64,000 bases of DNA from Priapulus caudatus (lineage: Eukaryota > Priapulida > Priapulimorpha > Priapulimorphida > Priapulidae), in NCBI RefSeq assembly GCF_000485595.1, contig NW_014577181.1, positions 125,312 to 189,311 on the forward strand, written 5' to 3'. The stretch's first letter is position 1; each line of letters opens with the position of its first letter. Shown here in pieces: positions 1 through 12,251 of the stretch. The notes beneath the pieces were generated by a model. That model worked only from the letters and a program-made list of their open reading frames with translations, ran no database searches and had not been told where the DNA came from. Position numbers and translations under genes: made by a program.

Positions 1-142
1 ACAGAAGAGAGGGAGGAGAGAGAGAAGAGATGCAGCTCGAGAAGAGAGAGAGAGAGAGAAGAAAGCGAGAGCTGACGATGCAGAATCGCGAGCCCGAAAG
101 AGAAAGTAGGCGGAGAGAAGAGAGAGAAAAGGACGAGAGCAG

Positions 143-208
<66 letters not shown>

Positions 209-212
209 ATAC
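1..212. repeat. (AG)n purine-rich low-complexity tract
   Basis: Nearly pure purine strand, ending in about 60 bases of uninterrupted AG dinucleotides (about 147-202). The apparent open frame through it (Arg-Glu repeats) is a product of the repeat, not a gene. Confidence 0.9.
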
Positions 213-853
213 TGACAAGCAAATCCGAGCGCAGAGGTCAAGATGGACACTAGAAAGATATGTGCTGCGTGGCCTCGGAGGCAGCATGAGACCGCCTGAC
301 TATTATCTGCCCACTCGAGAACGCAGCCCCCGCGTGCACCGCGGCGAAGGTAATTCCTCAGCCTGCCCCTAAGCACCTCCGTTATTACATGATCCTAGAG
401 CTTCGTAAGGAATTCGCTGTGTGCGGTCGTGCAGGTAGGATGCAGCCGCGAAGACTCACGAATCCCTGTTGCACCACTAGTATTTGCGGATCCAGGATAA
501 ATACCAATACGAAAATACGACCAGCGTGCTCACTGAGGGGAGGAGGGTGAATCCTAAGCTTCCGCTGCCGCGCCGATCCGCTGCCTTTAGTACTTCGGAT
601 TGCAGTTTCTGGCATCTGCTTAGCACTGGATTTGCATATCAATGTGTAACATGGAAATTTTAAAATATCCACTTTCTGGCATTAATTCTTGGACAGTGGA
701 GGAATCGGCCTGATCCCCCCCCCCCACCTACATCCCTGCATCCGCTAAGCCTAATAGTATGCAAGATTCGCATACGCGTTCCTCATATCTAGTGTACGGT
801 CAGCCTTCCTAAACATTCGCATCTGATTGCTAAGCGCAACAAAGACCACGCCG

Positions 854-916
<63 letters not shown>

Positions 917-2920
917 GTAACAGCAACAGTGTGCTCACGTGCGACGGGCTGAGAAATTGCCCACATCTGGCGGATCTATGGGTGTTCGAATTAGAGCACT
1001 CGGGGTAGAAGAACGTTCTTCTTCAGAAATATGAAACACAGCTAGGTTTTCCCGGGAGCCTTGCGATTAATTCACATCGAATATTCCGTAAATTAAATCC
1101 CACACGGCCGATCATCAATCCTAAGATAACTTATACATTGACTGGGTGGAATATGCGGTCGTTTTCAGTATGCATATATGTACTGGAACCATTCAGTTTC
1201 GGCCTCACGCAAAATACTGTACAAGGTAATCTTATATATACACTACAATTTGTATGCATGTGTACGCGGCTGCAGTGTGGACACAGTAACGAGCTACGTT
1301 AAATTTATAATGACCAGCACAAATGGCATCTTCTCAACCTCCATGCACTTCCCAAGAGCTATATAGGCGCCTTAGTGGGTTGGCACATACATGTACGAGT
1401 ATTTATACAGCTGATTTTCCTTGCACACCTCGGGGGTAGCTTCTTGAAACGCACACAAGGATACTGCGGCGTTGCCCTACACTCACAGAGCTACTGACTG
1501 CCAGCTATGACATGTGCAGCTGTCACCTAATCATGGCCTTACTTTAATAGCTTATTGCTTAGGCACACCGGCAATGTTTGATGAACGAGACATTAACAGC
1601 TACAAACGTAGCCTAACTGTGTACACATACGTACACTGCCACACCATGTACATCAGCAAATGCAGTATAGTATGTGTAATACCGTGTGCAAATTTGTCAG
1701 GTACATAAACATTTATTTTATACCTCTTGCGCAAACGAACATATGTCCTGCTATACTTGTACAAAGCAATTTGCACATTATTGGGATTGACTAGTTGTCT
1801 TCTGGATGTAACTACAATTTCACATAGTACGACTGCATCTATTATAACTACTGAATGATGGGATCACATTCATGTATCTTACCGTGTTTCCTTCTTACTT
1901 CATTAGCATGGTGTTCATCACACTTTCGCCAGCAGGACAGGCGATCAGCTGGATATTCACTGCTTTTTTATGTGTCATACATGTTTTCTGTAACGAACAA
2001 CAGTCAGCAAAGTGATTTACCAGTCGGCTGACATAATAGTTCATACGAACCTGTAGTTAACTTTTGTTCAAGACTTGCTACACTCAGTAGTGAAGTTGTT
2101 TTAAAGGTATACTACTATACCGTAGAATTTTAGAGTATATTATGATAGTAAGTGCATAAATAATAGTATATACCTACAAATTTATAATCATGTATTCACA
2201 TTGTTACAAAATAATAGTGGTTTCGAAATCTTTATTTTTGACTGCTGACATGACATCGCGCGATTGCGCTGCCACCCTAACAAAGTTGTGCTTCTGTCGA
2301 TTTAGTTTGCATGTTACCTTTGTTACATTTTACTTTTTATGTTATTATTAGACCGAAGATTAATCAGAAAATTGCAATTATATTTACACCTAACTGCTAT
2401 TTAACCGAACGACTTTTATTTTAGGATAAATTTGTCCATATTACAACTGAAACAATTGTTTATAAGATATTGCAATCCTTTGCTTCTTAAATTAATAAGT
2501 GTGTCCCTTTAATGGTGCGTTTATTTGCGCGAAATTACGTCGTTATGAAGTTAGAACCAAGACAAGCTAGTAAACAATTTACGCAACGGCATTAAATTTA
2601 GGTTCTATAACAACTGTGACTACTAAAACATCTTCAACTTAACTTGCTGCATCTATCAGGACTCCGGTTTCGGTAATATAAACTGAGAGGATTAACTCTT
2701 ATCTCTTCGCATTGCTCATACAGTGAGTAGCAGTGACCATGTACGTATAGTGCTATATACGGATAGTATATACCATACACTACTCAAGACATGGGGAATG
2801 CCGAGTACTACAATGGCAGAGAGTCAACTACACGGGCAACGCACACTCCCTGCATACAGCCATGCACCCAAGCACCACGTTTTTCTCACACTGGCAAATG
2901 GATGCTCACGTGTCATAAAA
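213..2920. other. Intergenic, no gene recognised
   Basis: AT-rich DNA with only short chance open frames. The only ordered structure seen is the trinucleotide repeat listed separately. No splice-flanked exon, RNA gene or transposon protein was recognised. Confidence 0.5.
854..916. repeat. (ACA)n trinucleotide microsatellite
   Basis: About 21 uninterrupted copies of a CAA/ACA triplet. On the minus strand it reads as a poly-valine frame, which is an artefact. Confidence 0.95.
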
Positions 2921-3005
2921 AATATGGAAGTTGTAAAAAACATACACTACTTATAACACATAATATTTGTTATACGTAGTGTATGTTTTTTCCAACTTCC
3001 ATATT
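2921..3005. repeat. 85-bp near-perfect hairpin
   Basis: Two 30-base arms (2921-2950 and 2976-3005) are reverse complements with one mismatch around a 25-base loop. The arm begins AATATGGAAGTTG. It resembles a minimal foldback element and lies about 35 bases before a second foldback. No function is visible. Confidence 0.85.
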
Positions 3006-3039
3006 AAATTTTATTATGAATATATATTATATGTACATC

Positions 3040-3230
3040 GTTAACAATGTTTGCAGGTGAGCGACCAGCTGTCATCAGCAACAAAGAAATTCTCATATGC
3101 CAAGCTTGTGCGAGTGCGGTTACTTCTCTTAACCGCACTCGCACAGCAATGGCAATTTTATTCAGCTTGGCATTGGAGAATTGCTTTGTTCCTGATGACA
3201 GCTGGTCACTCACCTGCAAACATCGTTAAC
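3040..3230. mobile_element. 191-bp foldback MITE
   Basis: The ends are a 22-base inverted repeat starting GTTAAC.ATGTTTGCAGG with one mismatch. Most of the interior is also self-complementary, including inner arms TGCGAGTGCGGTTA and TAACCGCACTCGCA. It has no coding capacity. The terminal GTTAAC may include a target duplication, but the superfamily cannot be assigned. Confidence 0.8.
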
Positions 3231-4699
3231 CATTTACACGCTCATCTTGGGAACTCTCATTAAAATGCACGCCGTGGATACCTGTGTTCGCTCGCTTTCA
3301 ATATAATCCACTAATGACATCTTCCTCCCACAGAATCATGAGATCTGATGATGTGTATGCGATGAAATATCCAATCAACACCATGCAGTCAAAAATGCTC
3401 ATACGTGCGTTACATACAGCACATGCAATCCTATCCGCATTTTGGCCACTAACGATCACAATTAATTAAAACATACTAGAGAAAACTTGTAAATCTACAC
3501 TGACTATCGTAATAAGAGTCCCTACAGACAGTTTTGATTTTTCAATACCTACAGCCCATTCCTCCATATCTAGCACAGACCATGCAAAACTTGATCATTG
3601 TGATGCAACTTCTGCTCGCAGCTGCATGTGGATCGCCATTACATTGCAAAAAATATCCCTGGAACCCTGGCTCGTACGTGTGAGAACCGTACACATGCCT
3701 GATAAATTTGTGCTCGGGTTAAAATGGGAGTGGTTGTTGCCAAGTGCTAGAAAATTAGACAGAAAACCAGCATCATCACCTGCCAGCTGTTCTGGCTCCC
3801 AGCAGCAGAAAAATCGTTCCACATCCCACACGGAGTGTGCGTGAAATGTCTACATGTTTTTACAACAATATTGAAATGTAATTTGTAAATCGTAGACAGA
3901 ACTGGAAAACTTACTCGGCCAGAATACAGTACTACGTATTAACCCAGCATGATTTTACAAATATATACGATATCAAAGTTGCTATATCTATCCACGTAAA
4001 TAATCTTGGCCACAATATTTTTTATTACTATTGCTTCATAAATTAAACTTATTCTACATACACTAATTACTTCCAATTGAAAATCCTATTATCAAATTAC
4101 AGTGTCTTCCTTACAAGTTACAGCAACTCCTAACGAAATTTGCATTATTCTGTTTATGAATTGTGTTTTAAAGTGCAAAAGTTGCTAATGCCCCACCACA
4201 TGCCTTCCTTCCATAACACACACGTTTTAGTGAGATCTAAAGTTCATCAGCTCTAGATAATGATTAATCTAGACAATAACCACTTATTTGCAGGAATAGC
4301 TTTTAGGTTGAGAACGCTGTTTTCCCTCAAAAATTCTATTGTCAGCATAATGCACCTCTGTTTGCAATTACTGTAGTCTCCGTGCACATAATGTAGATAT
4401 ATCAACGTCTGAGCCCACACTGCAGTAACTGTGACAACAGATGGCAATTGCCTTTGCTCAACAAAGAGCCAGTTAAAAGCAATCGTGTTTCTCATATAAA
4501 CCTTGTTACATGGAGAGTAAAAGCCAGCACCCTTGCGTGATGTTTTTACTGGTCTGGAACGTTCCGCATATTGGTTGCTGTGTTGTTTTGGTTGCGGCCA
4601 TTACTCGCAAAGATCAACACCACTAGAGTCAGGGCCGCTCTCATCTTCTCAGGGGGCCCGACGCGCTAGATGGCAAGCAGGTGGCTTCAGAGCTGTGAC

Positions 4700-5137
4700 A
4701 CTAGTTGGGTTACACGATTCACCCAAATCCACCCAAATCCACCAAATCCACCCCAAATCCACCAAATCCACCCCCAAATCCACCAAATCCACCCCCAAAT
4801 CCACCAAATCCACTAAAATTTACTCGAACTCTACTCAATGTTAACCAAATGATAGCAAATCCACTGAAATTCACCCAAATACTCTGACACTTGCCACAAT
4901 TTACGTGAATTCAGTGGATTTGGTTAGGGTTAGGGTTAGGGTTAGGGTTAGGGTTAGGGTTAACTGAATTCAGTGAATTCAGTGAATTTCAGTGGATTTG
5001 CCATCATTTTGGTAAATTGAATAGCGTTCGAGTAAATTTCAGTGGATTTGGGGGTGGATTTGGTGGATTTGGGGGTGGATTTGGTGGATTTGGTGGATTT
5101 GGGGGTGGATTTGGGTGAATCGTGTAACCCCACTAGT
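4700..5137. mobile_element. Foldback element with TTAGGG core
   Basis: Terminal arms of about 33 bases (4700-4732 and 5105-5137; ACTAGTTGGGTTACACGATT and its complement) enclose subterminal tandem repeats of CCACCAAATC. These read as CCAAATCCACC on the left and GGTGGATTTGG on the right, so the arms pair for about 200 bases. An array of six TTAGGG units (4924-4961) lies at the centre. It is non-coding. Superfamily unknown. Confidence 0.8.
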
Positions 5138-5139
5138 TA

Positions 5140-6000
5140 AACGAGCGCAGCTGCCTCTAGTGGCCGAGCCAGCTGCAAGAATTGATTATGGTATGTACTG
5201 GTGTAGGTAAAGTCACATTTTTGAGTATTAATGTGTTCTTAAAATTATGTTATCCTTGCCCTTAACGCATTCCTTTCTCTCTCTCCTTCTCTTATCTCTC
5301 CTCCCTCTCTCCTGATCATGGGTTGTCTATTTCTGACTTTAGTGCATATATGTCTATGCCCTCCCTGTGATGACAGATATATGTAAACACAAAGACATGG
5401 ACTGACACACCAATGTAGCATTGTAGTTACACTAGATGATTTGAATGAATAATTTGGAGTAGAAATAATCAAAGTCAAAGCATATAATTTGTGTTTTACA
5501 GATGTTTACACCAACACATTATTAAGTTTCTTGATGGATGTCAGTTATAACATGTTGCTTCCAAGAAAATTACCACTTTTACAAAGAATAACGAAGGATT
5601 GAAATCAACAAGTAAATTGTTAAAACTACCAGTACTCAACTCTCTAGATTTGCTACAGTAAATATGCAGATTGTCTGTGGAAGCAAAGATGACCAGTCAT
5701 TATTTTTAGTAACCCGTTTTTAATTACAAATTCACTTCAACTTATTTGACTGCTAATGTCAGTTCGCTATGACAATGGTATTTTTATATGATTCAACAAC
5801 TGAATATGTTAGGATTTTTGACATATATTACATTCATGTTGAATTTATAAGTTTCTACAACAAATACTAACAAACATATACATATTTATATAAATATTTA
5901 TATAATATATATATTTATATATTATAAAAAATAGTAATAGACAGTTTAATAATATTCCAACAACCAAGTAACCTACTATGTAATAATTTTGAGACTTGTT
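5140..6000. other. Intergenic, no gene recognised
   Basis: AT-rich sequence with a short CT-rich tract near 5274-5312 and TA-rich runs near 5875-5930. No coding exon or mobile element boundary was recognised. Confidence 0.5.
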
Positions 6001-6433
6001 ACCTCTGCCAGGGGCTTGGCGGAGGTTATGTTTTCACCAGCGTGTGTTTGAGTGTTGGTTTGTGGGTTTGTGTACGCACGCTGATTGGCCGATTGGCCCG
6101 CCACTGCCGCCTCCGCCGCGCCGGAACCGCCTGTATCATACAGGTTAAGCCTAACTGAAAAAGTTATGGACGGATTGTCATAAAATTTTCAAGATACATC
6201 AGAAATGGGCTAACTTAGAATTGATGGGACTTTGGTGGTGATCCGGATCCAATTAATTAATTCATTCATTCATTAATTAATAAAATTTTCAGGATAGGTC
6301 AGAAATGGGGTAACTTAGAATTGATTACATTTTGGTGGTGATCCAGATCCAATTAATTAATTGATAAAAAATTTCACATTGAGAGAATTCAGCTGCCTTG
6401 GCGGAGGTCTGTGCTCTCCGAGTGCTCTAGTTA
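6001..6433. mobile_element. Dispersed repeat with TTGGCGGAGGT ends
   Basis: The left side contains CTTGGCGGAGGTTATG and the right side CTTGGCGGAGGTCTGTGCTC. Inside, a unit of about 110 bases is repeated twice (near 6175-6255 and 6285-6360), each ending in a GGTGGTGATCC.GATCC box. I recall very similar non-coding repeats from many animal genomes, so this is probably a widespread MITE or retroposon tail; that is recollection, not a search. A fragment recurs near 44925-44985. Confidence 0.6.
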
Positions 6434-6531
6434 ATAATACAATCACTTTATATTTCTTCATACTAAACATAACCAGCAGATGGCGCTGTTAGCCAGGCTT
6501 ACTTTAGCAATAACCAAGGACTCTTTCACAC

Positions 6532-7229
6532 CAAGGAGCTAAATATAGGCGCGTTCACACGGACGTTTTTCAAGATTTGGCTGAGCCGAGCGTCCACACG
6601 GGTGGTTTTTCGGGCCGTGCCAATTTGGCACGAGCCAATTTGGTCCCATCGCAAACGTCGGACCAGGCCCGAGCCAAATTTTAGCACCAGCTTTCGGCGA
6701 GCGGTAAAGCGGTATAATCGGTTGAGCGGCAGATGCCGCGAGTGTCGAACGTGTACTTCGACAAAATAAAGTCCAAAACAGTATAAAAATTCGAAAAATT
6801 TGATCAGGATGCACGTTTTCAAGATTGATAATTGTACTCGGAACGGAAGTAAACACTCTAAAACGTGCACAACGCCATCTCGCGACATACTGCCAAAGTA
6901 TCTGTGAGATATTTGTGCTATAAAATTTATTTGAATTTGAATTTGAATTTGACAGACAGTATTCACTTGCGTACGTGTGGACGCTCAGACTCAAACCGGC
7001 CCGAGCCAAACCATGACCGTGTGAACGCGGTACATAACAAGGAGAGGAAGCGCCGCCATATCTGGCCCAAATTTGGGTTCGGCAGAGACCCTAAAACAGA
7101 TTAGTGTTCTATTGTCTCTGGGTTCGGTCTGCACAGCCGTTTCAGCTGATTATGGTCCATAGATGGCGCCCTTGAGGCAAAAAGCGCACAGCCAATCCGC
7201 TTCCTCTCCTTGTTATATTTAGCTCCTTG
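6532..7229. mobile_element. hAT-like non-autonomous element, 698 bp
   Basis: Terminal inverted repeats of 16 bases (CAAGGAGCTAAATATA and its complement) are flanked by identical 8-base direct repeats TTTCACAC at 6524-6531 and 7230-7237. An 8-base target duplication is the hallmark of the hAT superfamily. Inside lies a second inverted pair (GCGTTCACACGG near 6550 and CCGTGTGAACGC near 7018), so this may be a nested pair of elements. No transposase is encoded. Confidence 0.85.
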
Positions 7230-7358
7230 TTTCACACCATGCTAGTCCCAACTTATATTCCTTATCAGTTCCATATTTGATCACTTCCCATTTATAATAA
7301 TAAGGCATAATAATTATTGTCTTTCACATGTATATAATGTTTAATGAATATACCATAG

Positions 7359-7655
7359 CAGTGTTTCCCCCGGCCAAAAAGGTCTGTGAGGTGGTAAATT
7401 TGTTTTGGTGCGTTTGCGCATTTCGAGGTCCCTCCAAAGCGAGCACTGCAGTTACTCGCCCAGCTAGGGGGGTCGAGGGCATGCCCCTCCAAAACTTTTT
7501 GAAAAAATGGTGCAATTTGGTGCATTCTAAGCTATTTTGGTACATTATAAGCACTGTTCTATGGAAGAACAGTGATTTTCATCAACGAGGCAGTGTTTTC
7601 GATAAATTTCTGTGTGGCGGCCCGCCTCGCTCGTGTCAATGCAAAGGAAACACTG
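7359..7655. mobile_element. hAT-like MITE (CAGTGTTTCC family), copy 1
   Basis: Ends CAGTGTTTCC and GGAAACACTG form the terminal inverted repeat, and CCATAG is repeated directly on both sides (7353-7358, 7656-7661). The end sequence fits the CAGTG-type termini of hAT elements. The interior matches 11082-11390 closely. An open frame across it is fortuitous. Confidence 0.75.
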
Positions 7656-7661
7656 CCATAG

Positions 7662-9372
7662 AAATAAAACCGTGTTTTAAAGTGTAAAGCAAATTGACAC
7701 ACGATATGATCATATGTACAACTATATAGATGTGTTCTTCTATATGATAGTAGAACGGTATGGATGGTATTAGAACATAACTATCAACTAAGTTGTGAAA
7801 ATGCTGTGACATAACTGTACCATTTACACTTCCTATAAGAGCATCACACAAAAATTGGCGAAGTTCATAAGAATTGGTGTTTCTACATGAACTCGATTCC
7901 CCTATGTAAGTGGCTAGTGGGCTTGTCAAATTAGTGCAACATTTTTCTTCTCGTAAGTGGACACAGGTCTACCTGGTGCGTCTGGATATGCACAGATGTT
8001 ACAGATGATGTCGCCACCGGCGACACCCAGAACCTCACTAGTGCCCCCCCCCCCATCAGAGATGTCTAGTTTGAGAAATGGTTGAGAGTGAGACTCAGCG
8101 TTGAGCGGAGCGACACCGGCCGAGAGAGCGAAGCGACCAAGGGGGGGGAGGGTGTGGAGCTTTTCGAAATTTGAGGTTTGAAATGGTGCAATTTAGTGCA
8201 TACCTATGGTATGATTTATTGCCTTTATAAATATAAGTTCTTAGTCATTTTGAATGATTAGAAGTATTGGGAAATAGCCTAAATAAACTTTAGAACTAGT
8301 ACTAGAAACTAGTCTAGTAAAAGTGCAAGCTGAGAATTGAAAAGTAAACATAATACCTCAGTAACCTGCAAAGCCATCATCCAGGCGGGATATTGGATTC
8401 CAAGCAGGCAAATAAAATGCGCCGCTTATAGCGTATACGTATTATACGTATACGGCCGGAGCGAGCGGCCGCGGAGCGGCGCTGTTGATCCGGCCTTAGC
8501 CTTCCGATACTAGTATACTGGTATCTGGGACTGCAAATAGGGGGTTTTAATTATTTATTTATTGATTTTTGCATGAGAAATTCAGAGATGAGCGTGAGTG
8601 TGAGAATTGACCAAAATGCGTGAGTCTCACGCTCAATGCGTGAGACTTGACATGTCTGCCCCATATCCTACCCCCCCGAGAACATTCCAGATTTCAGTGC
8701 GGCATACAGTGATTAGACAACAATGCCAGACAACAGATAGCAGACAGACAACACAATGCAAGGATGTGAATGCAGGCAACACAATGCCTCTCGCGATTTA
8801 TGTTACAATTTATAATAAATGTAAACCCTTTACATTAACAAAACTTTACCAATAGAATAAATATTAGTAAACATATAGGGCAAAACACCCGAGTGCACAC
8901 ATACAGTTATGTTCTGTATCTGTAGAGCTAATGTTATTCTTAATGTTATTTTACTTACTCACCTGTAACAGCTCACTCACCTGAGAAACAGGTATTACCT
9001 ATACTATCAATTTTTGTGTAAAGTACCAAGTTAATACCAAGTGAATACCAAGTTAAACCTGGGTATCTAAAAATAAATATACCATAAAACTAAGCTAAAC
9101 ATTGTCGTACATTAACCATATATCTATCAAAATCATTGTTATCTGCTCAAATGCATATAAGATATTAATAATGGCATAATTGTGACTATTTTTTTGCTAA
9201 ATTGCGACTGATGCTGAGGTTATTTTGTTTTTATGTAATCATTATATCAGGAGTAAGATAATATAGGATAAAGATAATGTCAAAGTAAATGTACAAAAAA
9301 GATACTAAAAATCTTTACTAAGAAAAGATGCAAGATTTTAGACATAGTCACATACACCTCATCCCTGGATGA
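7662..9372. other. Intergenic, no gene recognised
   Basis: Contains poly-C/poly-G stretches (near 8044-8053 and 8141-8152) and a GAGAGCGAAGCGACC motif that recurs inverted near 15170. It probably holds repeat fragments. No exon was recognised. Confidence 0.45.
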
Positions 9373-9546
9373 TACTCCTTTAGGACTCCCCAACTTTTAT
9401 GTTCATAATAACATATATATATATATATATATATGGTCATGGTCATATATTAGTTTGTGGTTTAATGTCATTTAGATTAGGGTTAGGGTTAGGGTTATCA
9501 ATCATTAATCATTAATGATATCAAAGTTGGGAACACTCCTAATGGA
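9373..9546. mobile_element. Small foldback with TTAGGG core
   Basis: Imperfect inverted arms at 9373-9398 and 9520-9546 (CCCCAACTTTTA against TCAAAGTTGGG, flanked by ACTCC/GGAGT blocks) enclose a TA run and three to four TTAGGG units (9477-9497). Arm identity is roughly three quarters by eye. Non-coding. Confidence 0.55.
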
Positions 9547-9784
9547 GCGTTAGCCCAATCCCTACCTTATCCATAAATAACCAAATAATGTTAAAGTTCA
9601 CACCTCAAAAGAGTGCTATGCTACGGCGCCCCCACGAGGCACGCATGTGTCTATATAATGCCACTGCTACTGCTCACAATTGTGCAAGAGGTGATGATCT
9701 ATGATCTAGTACTAGTAGTACTTAGTACTACTACTAGTAATAGTATTATAACTAAACTAGTAAATAAATTAGTTCTAACCGTGC

Positions 9785-9939
9785 AGCTCTAGTAGTCCTG
9801 ATAGGGTCTATGTCCCCCAGGGTACTGCCGGAACGTACCCTGGTACTAAATACTACTACTACTAGTACTATCTAATATGCCGGACCCTGGGTATATGACG
9901 TACCCTGGGGGACATAGACCCTATGAGCTCTAGTAGTAG
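9785..9939. repeat. Inverted repeat, arms of about 38 bases
   Basis: The left arm 9785-9824 (AGCTCTAGTAGTCCTGATAG onward) and right arm 9902-9939 pair almost completely, including CTATGTCCCCCAGGGTA. The flanks are rich in CTAGTA/TACTAG triplet repeats. It looks like a foldback element without coding capacity. Confidence 0.8.
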
Positions 9940-10002
9940 TAAGACTACTTACCCCATATCTGATAACAATATATACAATGTATATATATATATATATATA
10001 TA

Positions 10003-10454
10003 CAGGGTTCTTGTTAACTTTTGACAAAGCAGGTAATTTGACAATGAATAGCAGGTAACTGTTTTTCCGGCACGGACGGTAGGGCGAGCGGCGAAGGCGC
10101 GAAGCCCTGCTAGATTGAAAAATTTCTGATTTGACCCACAAATAGCCTATTTTGATGGGTATTGGGTTCTAGAATTTGGTAGTTTAGAAAGGCGGTAAAA
10201 TATTTAATCCATATTTGAAAAAACGAAGTTTATTTTAAATACTTCCAACCCAAGACTAACTCTGTGCACGGGCGGGTTTTTCTTTTTATAATAGATATAT
10301 ATAAAAATATATATATATATATATATATATATTTTTATATAGCATATATTTTCCTATCTTGTTAATAGCCGGTAACCGGTTATTTTTACCGCCTATCGCG
10401 CAATTTGTTACCGGCTATCAATTTGACAAACTCCCACTAAAGGCGGTAACCCTG
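10003..10454. mobile_element. Possible hAT-like MITE with CAGGGTT ends
   Basis: The termini CAGGGTT and AACCCTG are inverted, and subterminal blocks rich in GGTAA and TTTGACAAA occur in opposite orientation near each end. No clean target duplication is visible because the left flank is a TA repeat. Only a low-confidence element call is possible. Confidence 0.5.
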
Positions 10455-11081
10455 ATTTAAGTACTATATATATGCGTATTACTGCTGTATAATTACTGCA
10501 TATATGCGTGTATGCGACACAACAATGCACACCAACACAAACAATTCCTGTATAGATCTACGCACACACACACATAGATGTACACACAGTCACATGGGCA
10601 GCACGATGCAGCTACGCACAGGAGTTGCCTGCCGAGTCGTTCACGCTCGTTATGATCAGGAATTCCACAGCAAGCGACTTACTGGGATAATCACTTTGAA
10701 GGCACCATTGCACGTCAGCACTCTTTTAGATTAATGTCACCATACCAGTCTGCTGAGGAACCGGAAGCCAGAACACAAACTTTGAACTTTGAATGATATG
10801 TGTATCAGCACATATCTCAATGTGTGTTAACTGTGACTTATTCACTTGTGTTGAGTGCGAGACTCACTCACCTGAGTTGAAGGTATCTGTCGTTAGTGGA
10901 AGACCGACCTGAGCAGCCGCTATTAGCTTCAGTGCAATGTAGAACTGGCTGCGTCCAAAATGACCCAGTCTCTTTGCTCCACATATCTCAAGAATCTGAA
11001 ACACATCAAACATGCTTTGTATCAAGCACTTTATGGCTCCAAGGATCCATATGTCATCGTCGTCATCAGTTTCTCCATGGC
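10455..11081. other. Intergenic, no gene recognised
   Basis: No recognisable exon. Short open frames here show no family motif and no consistent splice sites. Confidence 0.45.
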
Positions 11082-11390
11082 CAAATAGGTCTGTGAGGTG
11101 GTAAATTTATTTTTGATGTGTTTGTGCATTTCGAGGTACTGGCAAAGCGAGCACCACAGGTGCTCTCCCAGTTAGGGAAGACCGGGGGCATGCCCCCCGA
11201 AATTTCTTTAAAAAAAATGTGCAATTTGGTGCATTCTAAGCTATTTTGGTACATTATAGACACTGTTCTAACTTCTATGGAAAAACAGTGATTTTCGTCA
11301 GTGAGGCGGTTTTGGACAAATTTCTGTGTGGCGGTTGAGAATTTGAGTGAGGAGGCCCGCCTCTCTCGTGTCAATGCAGAGGAAACACTG
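11082..11390. mobile_element. hAT-like MITE (CAGTGTTTCC family), copy 2
   Basis: Matches the element at 7359-7655 through most of its length, including GGTCTGTGAGGTGGTAAATT, TGCAATTTGGTGCATTCTAA and the right end GGAAACACTG. The left terminal CAGTGTTTCC is missing, so this copy is 5' truncated. Confidence 0.75.
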
Positions 11391-11797
11391 GTAATAATAA
11401 TAAACAAACCCCTAACAGTATCCTACTATTGATGTCATCATTACAGACAGCGCGTCCTAAAAATTAAAAATACATTACACTCTTCAGTGCAACCTAGGTT
11501 AGTTTAGGTAACAATCTGTTGTCCTCTTGGCGTATGTGACAGAGAGAGAGCGAGAGACAGAGAGAGCAAGAGCGAGATTGTGTCCCGGATAGACTTCACT
11601 ATCTCATCCTGTGTCTTTGTCTTCCTCTTTTTTTCTCATTCTTCTTCCTTGTTTTTGACTCTGCGCTACACTCTATCGTGGTATAAATCCGGAACACAAT
11701 CTCACACACTCTCGCTCTCTCTATCTCCAGGGCTTGAAACTAACCTAAAATGTTCACTAGCCAGCAGGGCTAGTGACCTGTAAAATCTACTAGCCCT

Positions 11798-11807
11798 NNN
11801 NNNNNNN
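11798..11807. other. Assembly gap (10 N)
   Basis: Ten undetermined bases beside a poly-A run. The true size is unknown. Confidence 1.
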
Positions 11808-11914
11808 AAAAAAAAAAAATAATTTGATGCGGGCGGAAAAAGTGATGCGGGCGGGGATGATAAACTAACATCTTTTTTTATGGGGCCTAACAACACAACA
11901 TGAATAAAATATAC

Positions 11915-12181
11915 GCAGTGGCTGGAGGTACGGTAGCCGTCGGTCGTTCAAGCCCCTTTTTTACGTTAGGGTTAGGGTTAGGGTTAGGATTAGGGTTAGG
12001 GTTAGGTTTAGGGTTATGGTTAGGGTTAGGTTTAGGGTTAGGGTTAGGGTTCTAGCTCATCTAAACTCTCAAATCGTGAATTTATTTCCCAAGGCGTTAT
12101 TTCGAAATCTAGCGCCACCGCCGCCATCTTTGTCTCGTTAAGTATGAAAGCGAATGGACTCCCGTACCCGTAGCCACTGCC
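11915..12181. mobile_element. Inverted repeat enclosing TTAGGG array
   Basis: Arms near 11915-11936 (GCAGTGGCTGGAGGTACGG) and 12161-12180 (CCCGTACCCGTAGCCACTGC) are inverted copies with a few differences. Between them, 11966-12051 is a degenerate TTAGGG array of about 14 units with TTAGGT and ATGGTT variants. Non-coding. Confidence 0.65.
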
Positions 12182-12194
12182 TAAAATATACACA

Positions 12195-12251
12195 GTGGCT
12201 ATATGCCCGGCAGCCGCCCGTAGATCTGACGGCTGCCGGGCATATAGCCAC
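12195..12251. repeat. Perfect hairpin, 22-base arms
   Basis: GTGGCTATATGCCCGGCAGC at 12195 onward pairs perfectly with 12230-12251 around a 13-base loop. TTAGGG units follow at 12294-12311, so the same arm-plus-telomeric-repeat pattern recurs here in miniature. Confidence 0.85.

Noticed and set aside
3595-3843. Minus-strand frame of about 80 codons with mixed, protein-like composition
   Set aside because: It could be a terminal exon after an AG at about 3852, but no family, partner exon or conserved motif was recognised.
11966-12051. TTAGGG array as a chromosome end
   Set aside because: It is short, degenerate and flanked by ordinary DNA on both sides, so it is interstitial.
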